Below are positions 1 through 6,513 of a DNA stretch of 22,456 bases, piece by piece. The notes under the pieces are model-generated. The model was not told where the DNA came from and ran no database searches. It saw only the letters and a program-made list of their open reading frames with translations. Both the position numbers and the translations under genes were made by a program. The stretch's first letter is position 1; every line of letters starts with the position of its first letter. Source of the DNA: an uncultured Clostridia bacterium (GTDB lineage Bacteria > Bacillota > Clostridia > Christensenellales > DUVY01); assembly GCA_937895465.1 (NCBI GenBank), contig CALAYY010000117.1:1-22456 (forward strand). The letters are read 5' to 3'.

Positions 1-1
1 A

Positions 2-157
2 ACAAGAAACAGAATAAAAACAGATGATGAGCTATTAAAAACTGTGGTTAAAGAAATGCAATCAAGAAGTAAAATAAGCTTAAGAGAAATCGCAAGTTTA
101 TTAGAGATAGGACGGGAAACATTAAGAAAAAGATTGTCAACACCCCCGTCCCCTTGA
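2..157 (+). CDS. C-terminal fragment of a helix-turn-helix protein, probably a transposase
   Basis: An open frame enters from the left edge and stops at TGA 155-157, leaving about 51 residues. The end contains SLREIASLLEIGRETLRKRL, a helix-turn-helix signature: a first helix with REIA, a turn at LLEIG and a recognition helix RETLRKRL. Small C-terminal domains of this kind occur on IS200/REP-type Y1 transposases and on resolvases of Bacillota, which is my best guess, but the catalytic part lies outside the window. The protein ends in a short TPPSP tail. The gene is 5' partial because of the window edge. Confidence 0.5.
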   Translation, partial: TRNRIKTDDELLKTVVKEMQSRSKISLREIASLLEIGRETLRKRLSTPPSP

Positions 158-392
158 CCATATTATTAACATGGTGTTAGCCAGTAGAAAGCGCCTTGTT
201 TGTCTTTTGTTTTAATTGCTAAATCATTGTCATGTTCTGTTGAACTTATATTATTAGATAGTCAAGGTGCAGGGCTTTTTAACAATTAAAAGACCGCTAT
301 CAAAGCCCTACGGAATAAGTTTTTTTATGCATCAGCATAGTCAATGCAAGAAATGAGTAAAGAAAAGATTGTCGTCAAAAAGTTTTGCCTAC
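158..392. other. Intergenic stretch with one long-loop hairpin
   Basis: I see no gene here. The only structure is an 8-bp perfect inverted repeat, agggcttt at 271-278 and aaagccct at 302-309, with a 23-nt loop and a T run at 319-325. It could be the terminator of the left-edge gene or a subterminal hairpin of a mobile element. The T run is 9 nt away from the stem, so a normal intrinsic terminator is doubtful. Confidence 0.35.
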
Positions 393-420
393 TTGACAAT
401 AATTTCGTCAAAAGTATAAT
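393..420 (+). promoter_or_regulatory. Sigma-A type promoter for the DUF4375 gene
   Basis: There is a perfect -35 TTGACA at 393-398 and a perfect -10 TATAAT at 415-420, separated by 16 bp. Transcription would start near 427, giving a leader of about 105 nt before the ATG at 532. No coding frame with good features lies in that leader. Confidence 0.75.
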
Positions 421-531
421 TATGTATATAGTTTAACAACATCACTTATATATACCTAAGCGTATCTATGAAAGGTAAGTATTTGACCTTGACAACTAAT
501 ATTAATCATATTGAGGGAAGGAGAAGTATTA

Positions 532-1086
532 ATGGGATTTTTTTGTACCTTAAAAAACATAATACATGGTATTATTGGCGGCTCTCAAGAACAAAAAAAG
601 TTTGAAAAGCTCAAGAAAGGTGAATTAACTCTTATAGCTGATGATGATTTGAGAACTGCTGTCATGAGCTGGATGTGGAGCAAGTTTAATAAAAATTGGA
701 CCAATGAATATGCAATAATTGAATCTATGCCTAAGCCGTGTCAGGATGTGTATGCGTGTTGTGCTGTTGTTGATGAAATCAACAATGGAGGACTAAATCA
801 ATTATTTTTTATTACAGCAGGGCAGTTTGCAAAAATGGCACAAGATGGATTTGCCGCCTTAGGCAATGAGAAACTGAGCAGTGTTTTGGGAGCTGCGATT
901 GAGATATACCAAGAAAATAAGGAACTATTGGCAAAATATAATGATGGGACAATAGAAAGCTTTTCTAAATCTTATAATGAAAAATTATTTGATGAACTTG
1001 ATGAAGAGTTTTCCCAAGAAGAACCAGAATTTGATAGACTATTACTAACTTATATTAGGAATAATGAGAGTGCCTTTGGAGACTAG
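532..1086 (+). CDS. DUF4375 / DMP19-like protein
   Basis: This 184-residue cytoplasmic protein carries a DUF4375-type core. Its central segment, VYACCAVVDEINNGGLNQLF, matches the family pattern of a helix followed by E-x-NNGG-x-xQ-[FY]-[FL], then a helix ending in ALGNEKLSSVLGAAIEIY. The domain is named after the C-terminal part of DMP19, a DNA-mimic protein of Neisseria; for most members the function is unknown. The C-terminal third is strongly acidic (DELDEEFSQEEPEFD). I chose ATG 532 because GGGAAGGAG at 515-523 is spaced 8 nt from it; a TTG at 511 in the same frame lacks a ribosome site. It has its own promoter and a weak terminator, so it looks monocistronic. No partner gene is evident. 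Confidence 0.7.
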   Translation: MGFFCTLKNIIHGIIGGSQEQKKFEKLKKGELTLIADDDLRTAVMSWMWSKFNKNWTNEYAIIESMPKPCQDVYACCAVVDEINNGGLNQLFFITAGQFAKMAQDGFAALGNEKLSSVLGAAIEIYQENKELLAKYNDGTIESFSKSYNEKLFDELDEEFSQEEPEFDRLLLTYIRNNESAFGD

Positions 1087-1165
1087 TTGAATAATTAAGC
1101 TGATAATAAAAGGTTTTCTAATATTGAGCTTTATCCCCAAAGAGATGGTTTTTTCAGATTTATTT

Positions 1166-1196
1166 AATTAATATCTTAAAAAGATATTAATTTTTT
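1166..1196 (+). terminator. AT-rich intrinsic terminator after the DUF4375 gene
   Basis: A perfect 12-bp stem pairs 1166-1177 (ending taatatctt) with 1181-1192 across a 3-nt AAA loop, and runs into a T tract reaching 1198. All but two of the stem pairs are A-T, so the hairpin is weak, but its position after the gene and before the next promoter fits a terminator. Confidence 0.5.
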
Positions 1197-1234
1197 TTAA
1201 CGATTGATTTCTTATAATATAGTTATAATTAGTC

Positions 1235-1271
1235 TTGACGTAATTAGTGCTATATAGTATTATACTATATA
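1235..1271 (+). promoter_or_regulatory. MarR promoter with overlapping palindromic operator
   Basis: The -35 is TTGACG at 1235-1240 and the -10 is TATTAT at 1258-1263, with a 17-bp spacer. Superimposed on the -10 is a perfect palindrome: tatatagtat at 1251-1260, a central T at 1261, and atactatata at 1262-1271. MarR dimers bind such near-perfect palindromes at their own promoters, so this is the probable autoregulatory operator controlling the flavin/redox cluster behind it. The AAGGAGG ribosome site starts at the last base of the palindrome. Confidence 0.7.
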
Positions 1272-1283
1272 AGGAGGTAATTC

Positions 1284-1727
1284 ATTATTAAGACTAATGG
1301 AGGATTTTTGATATCCCAAATAAAACAGGTGCAAGGGCGGGTTTTTGAAAAGCTGCTTATTGAATCCGGCATAGAAGAGTTTAATGGTGCGCAAGGGCGA
1401 ATACTGTATGTTTTATGGCAAAAAGATAATTTGCCTATTGTTGAACTGTCAAAACGCACGGGACTAGCTAAGACCACTTTGACAAGTATGCTTGACAGGC
1501 TTGAAACTAATGGGTTTTTAATTAGAGCATTAGATAAATCAGACAGACGACAGATACGCATTATTCTTACCAATAAGGCACGCTCTATGCAGGATAAATA
1601 CAATCAGGTGTCAGACGATATGAGTACAATCTTTTATAAAGGTTTTTCAACTGAGGAAATCATTAAGCTTGAAGGAAATCTGCAAAAGATACTTAATAAC
1701 CTATATATGGAGGAAAATAAAAGATGA
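1284..1727 (+). CDS. MarR family transcriptional regulator
   Basis: A winged helix-turn-helix repressor of about 139-147 residues. It shows the MarR core: FNGAQGRILYVLW (helix 2), PIVELSKRTGLAKTTLTSMLDRLE (recognition HTH), then the wing with DRRQIRIILT. It probably senses an aromatic or oxidising compound and represses the following flavoenzyme genes. The start is uncertain. TTG 1308 has GGAGG only 4 nt away (1299-1303). The frame is open upstream to a stop at 1278 and encodes KTNGGFLISQ, which resembles the N-terminus of related MarR proteins as I remember them. AAGGAGG at 1271-1277 would then serve ATT 1284 at 6-nt spacing, a very rare start codon. The coordinates given use ATT 1284; the conservative start is 1308. 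Its stop overlaps the next ATG (ATGA 1724-1727). Confidence 0.85.
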   Translation: MIKTNGGFLISQIKQVQGRVFEKLLIESGIEEFNGAQGRILYVLWQKDNLPIVELSKRTGLAKTTLTSMLDRLETNGFLIRALDKSDRRQIRIILTNKARSMQDKYNQVSDDMSTIFYKGFSTEEIIKLEGNLQKILNNLYMEENKR

Positions 1728-2164
1728 CAGACGAGTTAAAAAAGCAAGCGCTTAATCTAATCGAAAGTGCAAAAATTGTATATGTATCATCTATAAATGA
1801 TGATGGATTCCCTACCATAAAAGCTATGCTTGCATTGCATCATGATAACATTACTACACATTATTTTTCAACTAACCTTTCATCCAAAAGAGCTACACAA
1901 TTTAGGCAAAACCCAAAAGCAAGCATATATTATTGTGATGAACAAGAATATAAAGGACTTATGCTGACGGGTACTGTAGAGGTCTATACAGATAATTCTC
2001 ACAAGGAATTGTTATGGCGTGAAGGGTTTGAGATGTATTATCCAAATTGACTAAAAGACGAAGATTATTGCGTCTTAAAGTTTACCGCAATATGCGGCAA
2101 TTATTATCACGGTCTAAAAAATCATTCATTTATAATAGAGGAGTTTGCCGATGCTAAAGCCTAG
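1724..2164 (+). pseudogene. Pyridoxamine 5'-phosphate oxidase-like flavin protein, interrupted by an in-frame TGA
   Basis: The frame from ATG 1724 encodes a split-barrel flavin-binding protein of the pyridoxamine-phosphate-oxidase-like superfamily. Typical features are SAKIVYVSSINDDGFPTIKAM at the start, SSKRATQFRQNPKASIYY in the middle and GLMLTGTVEVYTD after it. Translation stops at TGA 2048-2050 after 108 residues, right after MYYPN. The same frame then continues with family-like sequence (LKDEDYCVLKFT, then GNYYHGLKNHSF) to TAG 2162-2164, so one base change, probably GGA to TGA, would explain the stop. TGA is used as a normal stop by other genes here, so recoding is unlikely. It is translationally coupled to the MarR gene by an ATGA overlap, and GGAGG at 1709-1713 is its ribosome site. 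The 108-residue product would lack the last barrel strands. Confidence 0.8.
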
Positions 2165-2708
2165 CAATCACACCACATGTTTTTTCACACAGCAGGTTTT
2201 TTTAATTGGAACATATGACGAGAACGGAGATGAAAGATTTGCGCCTGTTTCTTGGATAAGCTATACCAATGGAGCTCCTGCCTGCCTTATTATAAGCATT
2301 AATGGAACAAAGCGAACCAAAAGCAATATCGAACGTACAGGACTTCTTTCTGCAACGGTTGTTACGCCAGAACTGCTTGCTTTTGCCGAAAGCAAAAACA
2401 GTGCGACGGCTAATAAAGACAGCCTTGTTAATGTTAAGACAATTAAGGGAAGTATATTAGACGTTCCGCTTATAGCTGATTCGGCTTTTAGCTATGAATG
2501 TCAGCTATTAAAAATAGTTGAATTAGGTATGACACATACATATTTTGCCGAGATAAAAAAAGTGAATATTCGTGACGATATTGCCAAGCTTAGCTTTTAT
2601 GACTTGAGATACATCAATCCTGTCATATATTCTCCAGATAATTATTTTACTGTTGGCAACCATATCGGCAGAATTGGAGATTATTCAAAAAATAAATTAG
2701 AGGATTAA
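2151..2708 (+). CDS. Flavin reductase-like domain protein
   Basis: A 185-residue cytoplasmic protein of the flavin-reductase-like (DIM6/NTAB) family, a split-barrel FMN-binding fold. Family features are VFLIGTYDENGDERFAPVSW near the N-terminus, the phosphate-binding style stretch NGTKRTKSNIERTG, then FSYECQLLKIVELGMTHTYF for the later barrel strands. Such proteins bind FMN and pass electrons from NAD(P)H or act in redox stress; the substrate cannot be read from the sequence. ATG 2151 is preferred because GAGGAG 2138-2143 lies 7 nt upstream. The start overlaps the end of the interrupted upstream frame, which fits one operon with the MarR and nitroreductase genes. Confidence 0.8.
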   Translation: MLKPSNHTTCFFTQQVFLIGTYDENGDERFAPVSWISYTNGAPACLIISINGTKRTKSNIERTGLLSATVVTPELLAFAESKNSATANKDSLVNVKTIKGSILDVPLIADSAFSYECQLLKIVELGMTHTYFAEIKKVNIRDDIAKLSFYDLRYINPVIYSPDNYFTVGNHIGRIGDYSKNKLED

Positions 2709-2715
2709 AAATCAT

Positions 2716-3342
2716 ATGGAATTTTATGAAACTATAAATACACGAAGGACAATTCGTGATTTTAAAGAGGCACCTATAGATATAAAAGTCATACACCGAA
2801 TAATTGATGCAGGTATGAAGGCTCCCACAAATGACCATATGAGAGACTGGCATTTTTTGGTTATAACTGATGTCGAAATAATACAAAAGCTAATCAAAAA
2901 GATTCCAAAAAAAGTGTCAGATGAACGTCTGGACTGGATTATGAAATCGTGGAAACTTGAAGATGATTATCAAAAAAGAATGTACTGTGATGCAATACCT
3001 AAGCAATATCAGATGCTGCTTAATGCAAGCTGTGTAATCCTTCCGCTATTTAGACAAAAGCAAAATTTGTTGCAGCCCAAAAATTTATCAGATCTTAATG
3101 CATTTGCATCTATATGGTGTTGTGTAGAAAATATTTTGCTTGCATCGACAGCTGAAAATTACACATGTGCTTTGCGTATTCCGCTTGGAGATGAGCAGGA
3201 ATATGCACGAAGTGTTATGAATTTCCCAGAGGAATATATGATGCCATGCTATATAGCAATAGGAAAGCCAGCAGAAAAAGCTGTTTATAACAAACAAAAA
3301 GAATATGAGCTTATTAATAGAATACATATAAATCAATGGTAA
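2716..3342 (+). CDS. Nitroreductase family FMN-dependent oxidoreductase
   Basis: A 208-residue protein opening with the nitroreductase signature FYETINTRRTIRDF: the RR-[ST]-[IV]-R-x-F element binds the FMN phosphate. It is followed by AGMKAPTNDHMRDWHFLVI, the usual second FMN-contact region, and a late segment with ASTAENYTCALRIPLGDE, where a glycine-rich FMN contact is typical. Family members are homodimeric cytoplasmic flavoenzymes that reduce nitroaromatics, quinones or enals with NAD(P)H. It starts 7 nt after the flavin-reductase stop, with AGAGGA at 2699-2704 as a rather distant ribosome site. It is probably the effector enzyme of the MarR cluster. Confidence 0.85.
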   Translation: MEFYETINTRRTIRDFKEAPIDIKVIHRIIDAGMKAPTNDHMRDWHFLVITDVEIIQKLIKKIPKKVSDERLDWIMKSWKLEDDYQKRMYCDAIPKQYQMLLNASCVILPLFRQKQNLLQPKNLSDLNAFASIWCCVENILLASTAENYTCALRIPLGDEQEYARSVMNFPEEYMMPCYIAIGKPAEKAVYNKQKEYELINRIHINQW

Positions 3343-3375
3343 ATCTATTTATCATTAAAAATTATAAGGGAATTG

Positions 3376-4263
3376 ATGCTGATGAAAAAAATATTATTGG
3401 ATACGGATATTGGCGATGATATTGATGATGCAATATGCTTAGCATATTTGTTAAAGGAGCCAAAATGCGATCTGCTGGGCATTACGACTGTTTGCGGAGA
3501 ATCAGATAAACGTGCTGCCATTGCAAGTGCTATTTGTAAGGCTGCCAATCGAGACATCACCATTGTGGCAGGATTAGACACCACCTTGCAGCCAATTCCT
3601 GTATATCCAACCCCTGCAGGTGCAGCCAAATTAGCAGATTGGGAGCATGAAATATATGAAAAAGGCAATGCGCCTAAATTCATGTATGACATGATTAAGG
3701 CATACCCTAATGAGATTGTGTTATTAGGCATTGGCAACATGACCAATATCGCTACTTTGTTTCAGACTTATCCTGATTGTGCACCCTTGTTAAAAGGACT
3801 TTATGTGATGAATGGATACTTTGGCAAGAAAAAATTACCCCAAGCTTATTACAATTGGAACTCATGGGCTGATCCTCTTGCCTCTAAGATTATTTTTAAG
3901 TCAAAAGTTAATATACACAGAGCAATTTCATTAGAAATCACTGAGAAACTCACCATTGAAGCAAAAAAAGCAGAACAATTACTTAAGATAGATTCTAACT
4001 TGATGAAATCAGTTTTTGATTTTGGAAACGCATGGTTAGAAAGCTCAGGCAAATTGACCTTACATGACCCGCTTGCAGCAGTCAGCATTTTTTATGATGA
4101 TATCTGCAAGTTTGAGCGAGGTTTTGTTGATGTTGAAACAAAAGATGAAAGCACTATGGGCAGCACTGTTTTTACGGGCAATAGCCATGGAAATGTGGAA
4201 ATTTCAAGAGAAGTCGATATAGAAAGATTCTATCATATATTATCAAGCACCTTAAAAGCCTGA
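3376..4263 (+). CDS. Nucleoside hydrolase (IUNH family)
   Basis: About 295 residues of the inosine-uridine nucleoside N-ribohydrolase fold, which cleaves the N-glycosidic bond of ribonucleosides. The N-terminal calcium-binding aspartate cluster is present as LLDTDIGDDIDDA. NEIVLLGIGNMTNIA matches the middle ligand loop, and YYNWNSWADPLAS resembles the E/N-rich substrate loop. The C-terminal LHDPLAA keeps the HD pair in which Asp coordinates calcium and His can act as proton donor. It therefore looks catalytically complete. ATG 3376 sits 5 nt after AAGGG 3366-3370, while ATG 3382 gives the usual MKKILLD start; either is possible. It lies only 33 nt after the nitroreductase, so it may ride on the same transcript although its role differs. 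Confidence 0.85.
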   Translation: MLMKKILLDTDIGDDIDDAICLAYLLKEPKCDLLGITTVCGESDKRAAIASAICKAANRDITIVAGLDTTLQPIPVYPTPAGAAKLADWEHEIYEKGNAPKFMYDMIKAYPNEIVLLGIGNMTNIATLFQTYPDCAPLLKGLYVMNGYFGKKKLPQAYYNWNSWADPLASKIIFKSKVNIHRAISLEITEKLTIEAKKAEQLLKIDSNLMKSVFDFGNAWLESSGKLTLHDPLAAVSIFYDDICKFERGFVDVETKDESTMGSTVFTGNSHGNVEISREVDIERFYHILSSTLKA

Positions 4264-4339
4264 TATTTTTTGTTATGGTATGGCATTAATTCTATTCTCT
4301 TATGTATTTATATTATTGAATGAAAAGTTATAATATGCT

Positions 4340-4369
4340 AATCTAAAGAAGCAATTAATTAGATTTTTT
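4340..4369 (+). terminator. Possible weak terminator before the EamA gene
   Basis: aatctaa at 4340-4346 pairs with ttagatt at 4359-4365, with a 12-nt loop, followed by a T tract to 4369. The stem is short and AT-rich, so this is a weak candidate for ending the MarR/nucleoside hydrolase transcript. Confidence 0.3.
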
Positions 4370-4418
4370 GACAAGAACTATTTAAGCTTTGAAAGAATTC
4401 ATCCTTAAAGGATTAGTA

Positions 4419-5444
4419 ATGAACAAAAAGAAGATAAAGGCAATAATATATGCTGTTTTAGCCGCCCTGTTTTATGCAATAAACATGCCGATATCAAAGC
4501 TGCTGTTACAAAAAGTTGAGCCTGCCTTAATGGCATCGTTTCTATATTTTGGAGCAGGAATCGGAATAGGTATTATTTATCTTTTTGGAAATAAACAAAA
4601 AGACGATAAAGAAAAGCTGTCAAGACAAGATATGCCATATATTATAGGAATGATTGTACTTGATATAGCTGCGCCTATTTTTCTGATGATTGGGCTTATA
4701 AGCGCAACATCAGCCAATGCTTCCTTATTGAATAATTTTGAAATAGTGGCAACCTCATTGATTGCCTTATTTGTGTTTAAAGAATTGATTTCCTCTCGCC
4801 TGTGGATAGCAATTGTACTTATTACTTTATCAAGCATGCTGTTGTCGTTTGAAGATATATCCGCATTAAAATTCTCGTACGGCTCAATATTAATACTTGC
4901 CGCTGCAGTATGTTGGGGCTTTGAGAATAATTGCACCAGAAAAATTTCATCCAAGAATACTTTCCAAATCGTGATAATCAAGGGTGTTTTTTCAGGACTT
5001 GGCTCGCTTTTGGTTGCAGTTGTAAAAGGTGAAAATTTCCCTCAAATCCAGTATATTGCCTATGCTTTGCTTTTGGGCTTTATTGCTTACGGACTTAGTA
5101 TTTTTCTTTATGTCAGAGCACAAAAAGAACTTGGGGCAGCTAAGACAAGTGCATACTATGCAATAGCGCCTTTTATTGGAGTGCTGCTATCATTAATAAT
5201 ATTGCAAGAATCTGTGGGTATAATGTATTTAGTTGCTCTCTTAATCATGGTTATAGGCACAGCTATAGTAATTATGGATACCTTAATTGTCCAGCACACA
5301 CATTCTCATACTCATATTATTACTCATACCTACAATAAAAGCACCCACACTCATATAATTGAGCATATTCATAATCATTCACATCTTGGAACAGACAAAA
5401 TACATAATCATTATCATTTTAAGTCCAAAAGACATAATGGATAG
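4419..5444 (+). CDS. DMT superfamily (EamA) transporter with histidine-rich C-terminal tail
   Basis: A 341-residue membrane protein with two repeated EamA halves and about ten hydrophobic helices: AIIYAVLAALFYAINMP at the start, then LNNFEIVATSLIALFVFKE, AAAVCWGFENNCTR and SAYYAIAPFIGVLLSLIILQ. DMT proteins move small metabolites across the cytoplasmic membrane. Residues from about 291 to the end form a hydrophilic tail with 15 histidines in HxH and HxHxHxH clusters, well suited to bind zinc, nickel or cobalt. This suggests metal sensing or metal-coupled transport, which is inference. I chose ATG 4419 with AAAGGA upstream over an in-frame TTG at 4389 because it gives the usual MNKKKIKA start of the first helix. 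It stands alone, between a weak terminator and the next hairpin. Confidence 0.85.
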   Translation: MNKKKIKAIIYAVLAALFYAINMPISKLLLQKVEPALMASFLYFGAGIGIGIIYLFGNKQKDDKEKLSRQDMPYIIGMIVLDIAAPIFLMIGLISATSANASLLNNFEIVATSLIALFVFKELISSRLWIAIVLITLSSMLLSFEDISALKFSYGSILILAAAVCWGFENNCTRKISSKNTFQIVIIKGVFSGLGSLLVAVVKGENFPQIQYIAYALLLGFIAYGLSIFLYVRAQKELGAAKTSAYYAIAPFIGVLLSLIILQESVGIMYLVALLIMVIGTAIVIMDTLIVQHTHSHTHIITHTYNKSTHTHIIEHIHNHSHLGTDKIHNHYHFKSKRHNG

Positions 5445-5465
5445 CGGTTTATTAATTCTCCATTT

Positions 5466-5490
5466 AAAATGAAATTTTGATTTTCATTTT
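5466..5490. terminator. AT-rich hairpin after the EamA gene
   Basis: aaaatgaaa at 5466-5474 and tttcatttt at 5482-5490 form a perfect 9-bp stem with a 7-nt loop, 21 nt after the EamA stop. There is no clean T tract after it, so it is a modest terminator candidate. Confidence 0.4.
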
Positions 5491-5518
5491 GATATTAATA
5501 TGATATAACTATTATAAA
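5489..5518 (+). promoter_or_regulatory. Promoter of the fluoride riboswitch
   Basis: A -35 TTGATA at 5489-5494 and a -10 TATAAA at 5513-5518 are separated by 18 bp. The expected start point, near 5524, falls exactly at the first G of the aptamer at 5525, as is usual for crcB riboswitches. Confidence 0.6.
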
Positions 5519-5524
5519 TAAAAA

Positions 5525-5587
5525 GGGAATGAAGTTCTCCCTGTGCTATAAAAAAGCCAAACCGCTTGTAAAGCTGATGACTTCTGC
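5525..5587 (+). ncRNA. Fluoride riboswitch (crcB motif) aptamer
   Basis: The stretch matches the crcB/fluoride aptamer element by element. GGGA 5525-5528 pairs with UCCC 5538-5541. Between them lies AUGAAGU, whose GAAGU pairs later with ACUUC 5580-5584. The conserved AAAC-x-GC follows at 5559-5565. A small stem GCUU/AAGC (5564-5567 with 5571-5574) follows, and the hallmark CUGAUGACUUCU closes it at 5574-5585. The family binds fluoride through magnesium ions and normally switches on fluoride exporters (Fluc/CrcB or CLC-F). Here no such gene follows. The insert between the first stem and AAACCGC can form a small GCU/AGC hairpin, a region that is variable in the family. Confidence 0.9.
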
Positions 5588-5619
5588 GATTTTTTGGTTG
5601 TAGAAGTGTCAGTTTTTTT
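5574..5619 (+). terminator. Expression-platform terminator of the fluoride riboswitch
   Basis: ctgatgacttctgc at 5574-5587 pairs with gtagaagtgtcag at 5600-5612, with a G-U pair and a small bulge, followed by seven T at 5613-5619. The 5' arm is also the 3' part of the aptamer, so fluoride binding would hide it and allow read-through: a classic transcriptional ON switch. Confidence 0.88.
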
Positions 5620-5888
5620 ATTTTAAAGGAAAGTATATATGCTTTTTAGTCTTGCTTTGATTTAAAGCCCTTTTTTATTACCCTTTTCAATTTATTAAAA
5701 GTTTGTATTTTTAAAAGTCTTGATTAAGACTATATCTTTGTTTTACCAATCATTTCTATTTATCTGTGCAAAATAGAATAGAAAATTGACTTGTTCAAGA
5801 AAAGCCAAATAGCCAAGTTTTTGATTTTTTAGAGTTTTAAAAAGGATTTTGAAATTGACTAGAGGGTATTTCCATATTAAATATCGAT
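5620..5888 (+). other. Stretch after the riboswitch with only an 8-codon frame
   Basis: A good ribosome site, AAAGGAAAG at 5625-5633, is followed by ATG 5639-5641, but the frame closes at TAA 5663-5665 after MLFSLALI. This looks like the retained start of a lost riboswitch-controlled gene. The rest is AT-rich with no coding frame I can support; a 6-bp hairpin (agtctt 5716-5721, aagact 5726-5731) has no T tract and no obvious role. Confidence 0.4.
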
Positions 5889-6121
5889 ATGATTAAAGGT
5901 GTAAATAAAAAATATATGAGAAAAAGTCAATAAAGACGGAAGGATTTTTAGCGATTTGGCTATTATTAATACCCGTTGGCTTTTGGATAGTGTTATCTGC
6001 ATATCCTCTTTTATACGGTATCTCATTAGCATTTGTAGAATGGGAAGGATATAATCAGCCTGCAAAATTTGTATTTTTAGATAATTTTATTAAGTTCTTT
6101 ATAATTGAATATTATTTGTGA
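5889..6121 (+). pseudogene. Truncated, frameshifted sugar ABC permease (MalF/UgpA type) remnant
   Basis: From about 5921 the frame to TGA 6119-6121 encodes GFLAIWLLLIPVGFWIVLSA, then YPLLYGISLAFVEWEGYNQP and KFVFLDNFIKFF. This is the classic first helix and periplasmic segment of MalF/UgpA-type permeases. ATG 5889 starts the fitting N-terminus (MIKGVNKKYMRK), but it is in another frame: one base is missing in the A run around 5920-5925. The remnant stops after roughly 75 residues of the usual 300 or so, and the rest is not present downstream. It is not similar enough to the MalF-type gene at 18377 to be a recent copy. Confidence 0.75.
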
Positions 6122-6228
6122 ATTCTTATTCGCAAGTAATAGGAAGGAGCATCGTAAACAAAGGTTATTTCGACTACAAATTAAATTACCGTCTAATGCA
6201 TCTTCATTTTATATGTCCTTAATGTTGA

Positions 6229-6435
6229 AAGAAAATTTTTAGTAAAGTCAGTGAGAATGGAACTGATTTTGACATGATCAGAAGTGATGCTATAAGAGGA
6301 TATACTATTTTTTAGAGTTTATAAGCAATGAAAAAACAATTTATGTTAAAATTTCCAACTTAAATAACGGAACTTATTTTGGAGCTGCTTTGTCAATAGA
6401 TAAAATGAGTGTTTGTTTAGATAATATAAAATAAT
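6229..6435 (+). pseudogene. Scrap of an unidentified gene, C-terminal end
   Basis: Two frames together look like the end of a protein. The first, 6229-6315, contains NGTDFDMIRSDAIRGY. After a frame change in the T run at 6308-6313, the second reads FISNEKTIYVKISNLNNGTY and ends ALSIDKMSVCLDNIK before TAA 6433-6435. The second part has alternating hydrophobic strands like the end of a beta-sandwich or binding module. I do not recognise the family. It may be left over from the same lost transporter/glycosidase cluster as the permease scrap. The stretch 6122-6228 between them holds only a short unconvincing frame. Confidence 0.35.
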
Positions 6436-6453
6436 TTAAATGTTTTAAAGATA

Positions 6454-6500
6454 TTGTTTTTATTATATTAATATGCTATAATGCATGTAATCGATTACAT
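6454..6500 (+). promoter_or_regulatory. Promoter and LacI-type operator of the GH36 gene
   Basis: The -35 is TTGTTT at 6454-6459 and the -10 is TATAAT at 6477-6482, with a 17-bp spacer. The 16-bp perfect palindrome atgtaatcgattacat occupies 6485-6500, on the transcription start. The central CG and half-site TGTAAT are typical of LacI/GalR operators. The same sequence recurs before the lacI gene at 13151, so this is very likely its target. Binding here would block initiation. Confidence 0.88.
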
Positions 6501-6513
6501 TTAGGGTGAAGTG

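Noticed and set aside
271..309. agggcttt/aaagccct inverted repeat as an IS end
   Set aside because: There is no target duplication or second end visible, so it is only noted as a hairpin.
1265..1603. Reverse-strand frames such as 1265-1603, 3345-3746 and 4577-4981
   Set aside because: They lie opposite well-supported genes, lack ribosome sites and have no recognisable domains.
2041..2060. TGA as a recoded sense codon
   Set aside because: TGA ends the nucleoside hydrolase, the GH36 barrel frame and other complete genes here, and tryptophan is encoded by TGG throughout, so the code looks standard.
5716..5731. Hairpin agtctt/aagact as a terminator or regulatory site
   Set aside because: Only six base pairs, no T tract after it and common by chance in DNA of this composition.
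6118..6219. Short frame starting at GTG 6118 ending before 6220
   Set aside because: No ribosome site, about 33 codons and no recognisable sequence; it is likely chance within the decayed region.
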